A stretch of 6,577 bases of DNA, taken from contig CALCNS010000271.1 of the NCBI GenBank assembly GCA_937897315.1, positions 1 to 6,577 of the forward strand. The letters run 5' to 3'. Positions 4,530 to 6,577 of the stretch are shown here, piece by piece. The notes under the pieces are model-generated. The model was not told the origin of the DNA. It made no database searches and saw only the letters and a list, made by a program, of their open reading frames with translations. This DNA comes from an uncultured Bacillota bacterium. Its GTDB lineage: Bacteria > Bacillota > JAAYKD01. How positions within the stretch are numbered: the first letter of the stretch is position 1; each line of letters starts with the position of its first letter. The translations under genes were made by a program, and so were the position numbers.

Positions 4530-5979
4530 AATTGCGTACAAATTGACCGCATCGTTCTTTATAATATTATTGCTGTTTTCCATTTTGATTGGAGTTATTT
4601 TCACCGGCTTGTTTCGAAAGCAGGTTTTGGAACTGAACAAAGAAGAACTTCTGGATCGAGCTACAGCCATGTCCAGGGTGTTAAGTAGCAATAGCATCAA
4701 TGTGAACCCAACTACCGGGCAGGGTCACGGAATGAGCAGCATGGGGCGAACAGGAATGTATGGTTCTTATTTGCGTATCTTCAATGACTTGAATCAGGCC
4801 AATGTTTGGATTGTGGATGAGAATCTACAAGTCATTACAAACCTTATTGGTCAGGAAAAAGAAGTGACTTACGCGGATTTACCTCCTGATGCCGATACGG
4901 TTGTCAAAGAAGTATTTTTCGGACAGAGCACATTTAGTGAGGGGTTTAGCTCGCTTCTCGATTCACCAACGCTAACGGTAGGTGTTCCAATCACTTCCAA
5001 TCAAGTCGTCATTGGTGCGCTTCTGCTTCATACCCCCGTTAACGGCATTAATGAATCCATACGTCAAGGTCTGAGTCTGTTGACCATCAGTATGCTGGTT
5101 GCCTTAGCTCTTGCGATTGCTTTATCCATCTTTTTCGCGATATCACTCACAAAACCGTTGAAAAAAATGCAACTGACTGCGTTCCGGCTAGCTCAAGGAG
5201 AATATAACATTGAAACAGGTGTCACCAGTACAGATGAAATTGGGGAGCTGGCTGCGTCCATTGATGTACTGAGTCAGCGTTTACATGAAGCCAGCTTAGA
5301 AAGTACTCGATTGGATCAACTGCGTAAAGACTTTATTTCTAATATTTCTCATGAGTTAAGGACACCGGTTACCGTCATTCGCGGGTCTTTGGAAGCACTG
5401 TGCGACGACATCGTGACGGACCCGGTGCAAGTTCGTGAATATCATTTGCAAATGAGGAACGAAAGTCTGTTTTTACAACGGTTGGTCAATGATTTGCTGG
5501 ACTTAACCAAACTGCAAAACAGTGATTTTAAAATGGAAAGCGAGGACTTAAACCTTTACGAGGTGCTTTCGGATTTGGAACGAAGCAGTAGAGCATTGGC
5601 CAAGGAGAAAAACATAGAAGTTCATATGCATGCAGATAAAGACCTCTACGTTGTGAACGGAGATTATGGAAGATTACGTCAAATGTTTTTGGTGGTTTTG
5701 GATAATGCGATAAAGTTTTCTCCCAAACAGGGTCAAATTATGATACAATTAACAGAGAACCAAGTAACGATTTCGGATCAAGGACCTGGAATAGCTCCGC
5801 AAGATATACCTTATATTTTTGATCGCTTTTATCGTGTGAAATCCGAAGACAACAAAGCCGGGAGTGGCCTAGGACTGGCTATAGCAAAGCAAATCGCGGA
5901 CAGACATCGTATTCAGGTGGAGGTTCATAGTGAGCTTGGAACCGGTACAACATTTCATTTTGTTTTTCCAAAGGACTAA
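4519..5979 (+). CDS. Membrane sensor histidine kinase (HAMP-HisKA-HATPase_c)
   Basis: A 486-residue kinase of the classical EnvZ/PhoR-like plan. Transmembrane segment 1 spans about 11-31 and segment 2 about 185-209; between them is an extracytoplasmic sensor of about 150 residues with VWIVDENLQVI (96-106) and VGVPITSNQVVIGALLL (154-170), suggestive of a Cache/PAS-like sheet. HAMP covers about 210-262. HisKA has the phospho-acceptor His278 in SHELRTP. The ATPase domain has the N box Asn396 (LDNAIKF), G1 DQGPG (420-424), the F box FDRFYR (434-439) and G2 GSGLGL (448-453); all catalytic motifs are intact. A flexible stretch at 64-82 holds HGMSSMGRTGM, with His70, Met72, Met75 and Met80, a possible soft-metal site. 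GAGGA at 4506-4510 sits 8 bases before the ATG, and the 11-base overlap with the response regulator indicates coupling and cognate pairing. Signal unknown. Confidence 0.97.
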   Translation: MKHKIAYKLTASFFIILLLFSILIGVIFTGLFRKQVLELNKEELLDRATAMSRVLSSNSINVNPTTGQGHGMSSMGRTGMYGSYLRIFNDLNQANVWIVDENLQVITNLIGQEKEVTYADLPPDADTVVKEVFFGQSTFSEGFSSLLDSPTLTVGVPITSNQVVIGALLLHTPVNGINESIRQGLSLLTISMLVALALAIALSIFFAISLTKPLKKMQLTAFRLAQGEYNIETGVTSTDEIGELAASIDVLSQRLHEASLESTRLDQLRKDFISNISHELRTPVTVIRGSLEALCDDIVTDPVQVREYHLQMRNESLFLQRLVNDLLDLTKLQNSDFKMESEDLNLYEVLSDLERSSRALAKEKNIEVHMHADKDLYVVNGDYGRLRQMFLVVLDNAIKFSPKQGQIMIQLTENQVTISDQGPGIAPQDIPYIFDRFYRVKSEDNKAGSGLGLAIAKQIADRHRIQVEVHSELGTGTTFHFVFPKD

Positions 5980-5994
5980 AAGAGAGGTGACATC

Positions 5995-6577
5995 GTGGAT
6001 CGAGCACAACTAGATCAGGCGACCTATGTTAAATTTTTATCCCGCTATTTTTCGGCTTGGGAGAATATGTCTTCTGAGGAACAAGAAGCTTTTTTGGATC
6101 AAAGTAAGTTAATGCATTATCCCAAATATACTTGTATCCACAGTGGAGATCAAACTTGTGCCGGATTATTGCTGGTTCGTAGCGGGATGTTGCGCACGTA
6201 CTTGTTATCGGAAGAGGGTAAAGATGTAACCTTATATCGTTTAGGACCCGGAGATATGTGCATTTTATCGGCATCTTGTATGTTGAGCAATATTACTTTC
6301 GATGTACATATTGATGCCGAAGAAGAAACAGATTTGTGGATGATCAGTGCACCTTTCTTTGCAAGATTAGCTGAAAGCAATATCTTTGTCGAATGCTTCT
6401 CCTACAAGTTAGCGGCCGATCGTTTTTCCGATGTCATGTGGGCGATGCAACAGCTACTCTTTATGAAAATGGACCAGAGATTAGCCATTTTCCTATGGGA
6501 TGAGATGAGCAAAACAAACGAAGATACAATTAAGTACACTCATGAACAAGTCGCAAAATATATGGGAAGCGCACGGG
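5995..6577 (+). CDS. Crp/Fnr-family transcriptional regulator (3' truncated by window end)
   Basis: An open frame with no stop runs from a GTG at 5995 to the window end, giving 194 residues; the complete protein is probably near 230. AGAGGTGA at 5983-5990 lies 4 bases before the GTG. Residues about 27-125 form a cyclic-nucleotide-binding-type beta barrel (MHYPKYTCIHSGDQTCAGLLLVRSGMLRTYLLSEEGKDVTLYRLGPGD in outline, 40-87). About 135-172 is the long dimer helix (ERFSDVMWAMQQ-like), and the helix-turn-helix begins at YTHEQVAKYMGSAR (181-194). The cAMP phosphate cassette (GE-x6-R-S/T) is replaced by GDMCILSASC (86-95), so cAMP binding is unlikely; Cys89 and Cys95 may be redox- or metal-responsive. 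There is no N-terminal Cys cluster of the FNR iron-sulfur type. Third gene of the operon, 15 bases after the kinase, so it is probably co-expressed with it. Confidence 0.92.
   Translation, partial: MDRAQLDQATYVKFLSRYFSAWENMSSEEQEAFLDQSKLMHYPKYTCIHSGDQTCAGLLLVRSGMLRTYLLSEEGKDVTLYRLGPGDMCILSASCMLSNITFDVHIDAEEETDLWMISAPFFARLAESNIFVECFSYKLAADRFSDVMWAMQQLLFMKMDQRLAIFLWDEMSKTNEDTIKYTHEQVAKYMGSAR

Noticed and set aside
6029..6380. Minus-strand frames opposite the Crp-type gene
   Set aside because: The plus-strand frame has continuous Crp/Fnr family features and a ribosome binding site; the antisense frames have none.

Overview
The window looks like chromosomal DNA of a low- to mid-GC Gram-positive anaerobe, most likely a clostridial member of the Bacillota. 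The evidence is strong AGGAGG-type ribosome binding sites, frequent TTG and GTG starts, a lipoprotein with a GerMN (spore germination) domain, a small secreted protein resembling the Firmicutes DUF2680 group, and a clostridial-type Crp/Fnr regulator. I cannot place it more precisely. No mobile element, CRISPR array, tRNA or rRNA is visible, and every stretch over 300 bases is occupied by a gene.

Layout. Bases 1-59 hold a strong hairpin terminator that can serve both strands. A two-gene minus-strand operon follows (read from 1921 down to 60): an aminoglycoside-phosphotransferase-fold small-molecule kinase, then a DUF2971 protein whose ribosome binding site overlaps the kinase stop codon. A divergent plus-strand gene (2059-3102) encodes a GerMN lipoprotein with a second N-terminal domain. 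A perfect 13-bp hairpin (3108-3137) separates it from a convergent minus-strand gene (3158-3640) for a secreted 160-residue protein with LTxxQ-like motifs and a Met/Gly/Arg-rich tail. Across a 193-bp divergent promoter region lies a plus-strand operon: an OmpR-type response regulator, an overlapping HAMP/HisKA sensor histidine kinase, and 15 bases later a Crp/Fnr-family regulator cut off by the window end.

How the parts may work together. The most interesting unit is 3158-6577. A small exported LTxxQ-like protein is divergently transcribed from a two-component system, the same layout as cpxP-cpxRA in enterobacteria, although the proteins are only weakly alike. The divergent region contains a near-consensus minus promoter, a TTGACA element facing the regulator operon, a hairpin-like inverted repeat at the predicted minus start site, and an ATTGT-N10-ACAAT palindrome with Crp-family spacing. 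This suggests, as inference only, an envelope or metal/redox stress circuit in which the secreted protein is both effector and feedback element, and in which the Crp-family protein acts on the same control region. A Met/His loop in the sensor domain and the Met/Cys tail of the secreted protein make a soft metal such as copper a reasonable first ligand to consider. The kinase/DUF2971 operon and the GerMN lipoprotein have no evident functional link to this circuit.
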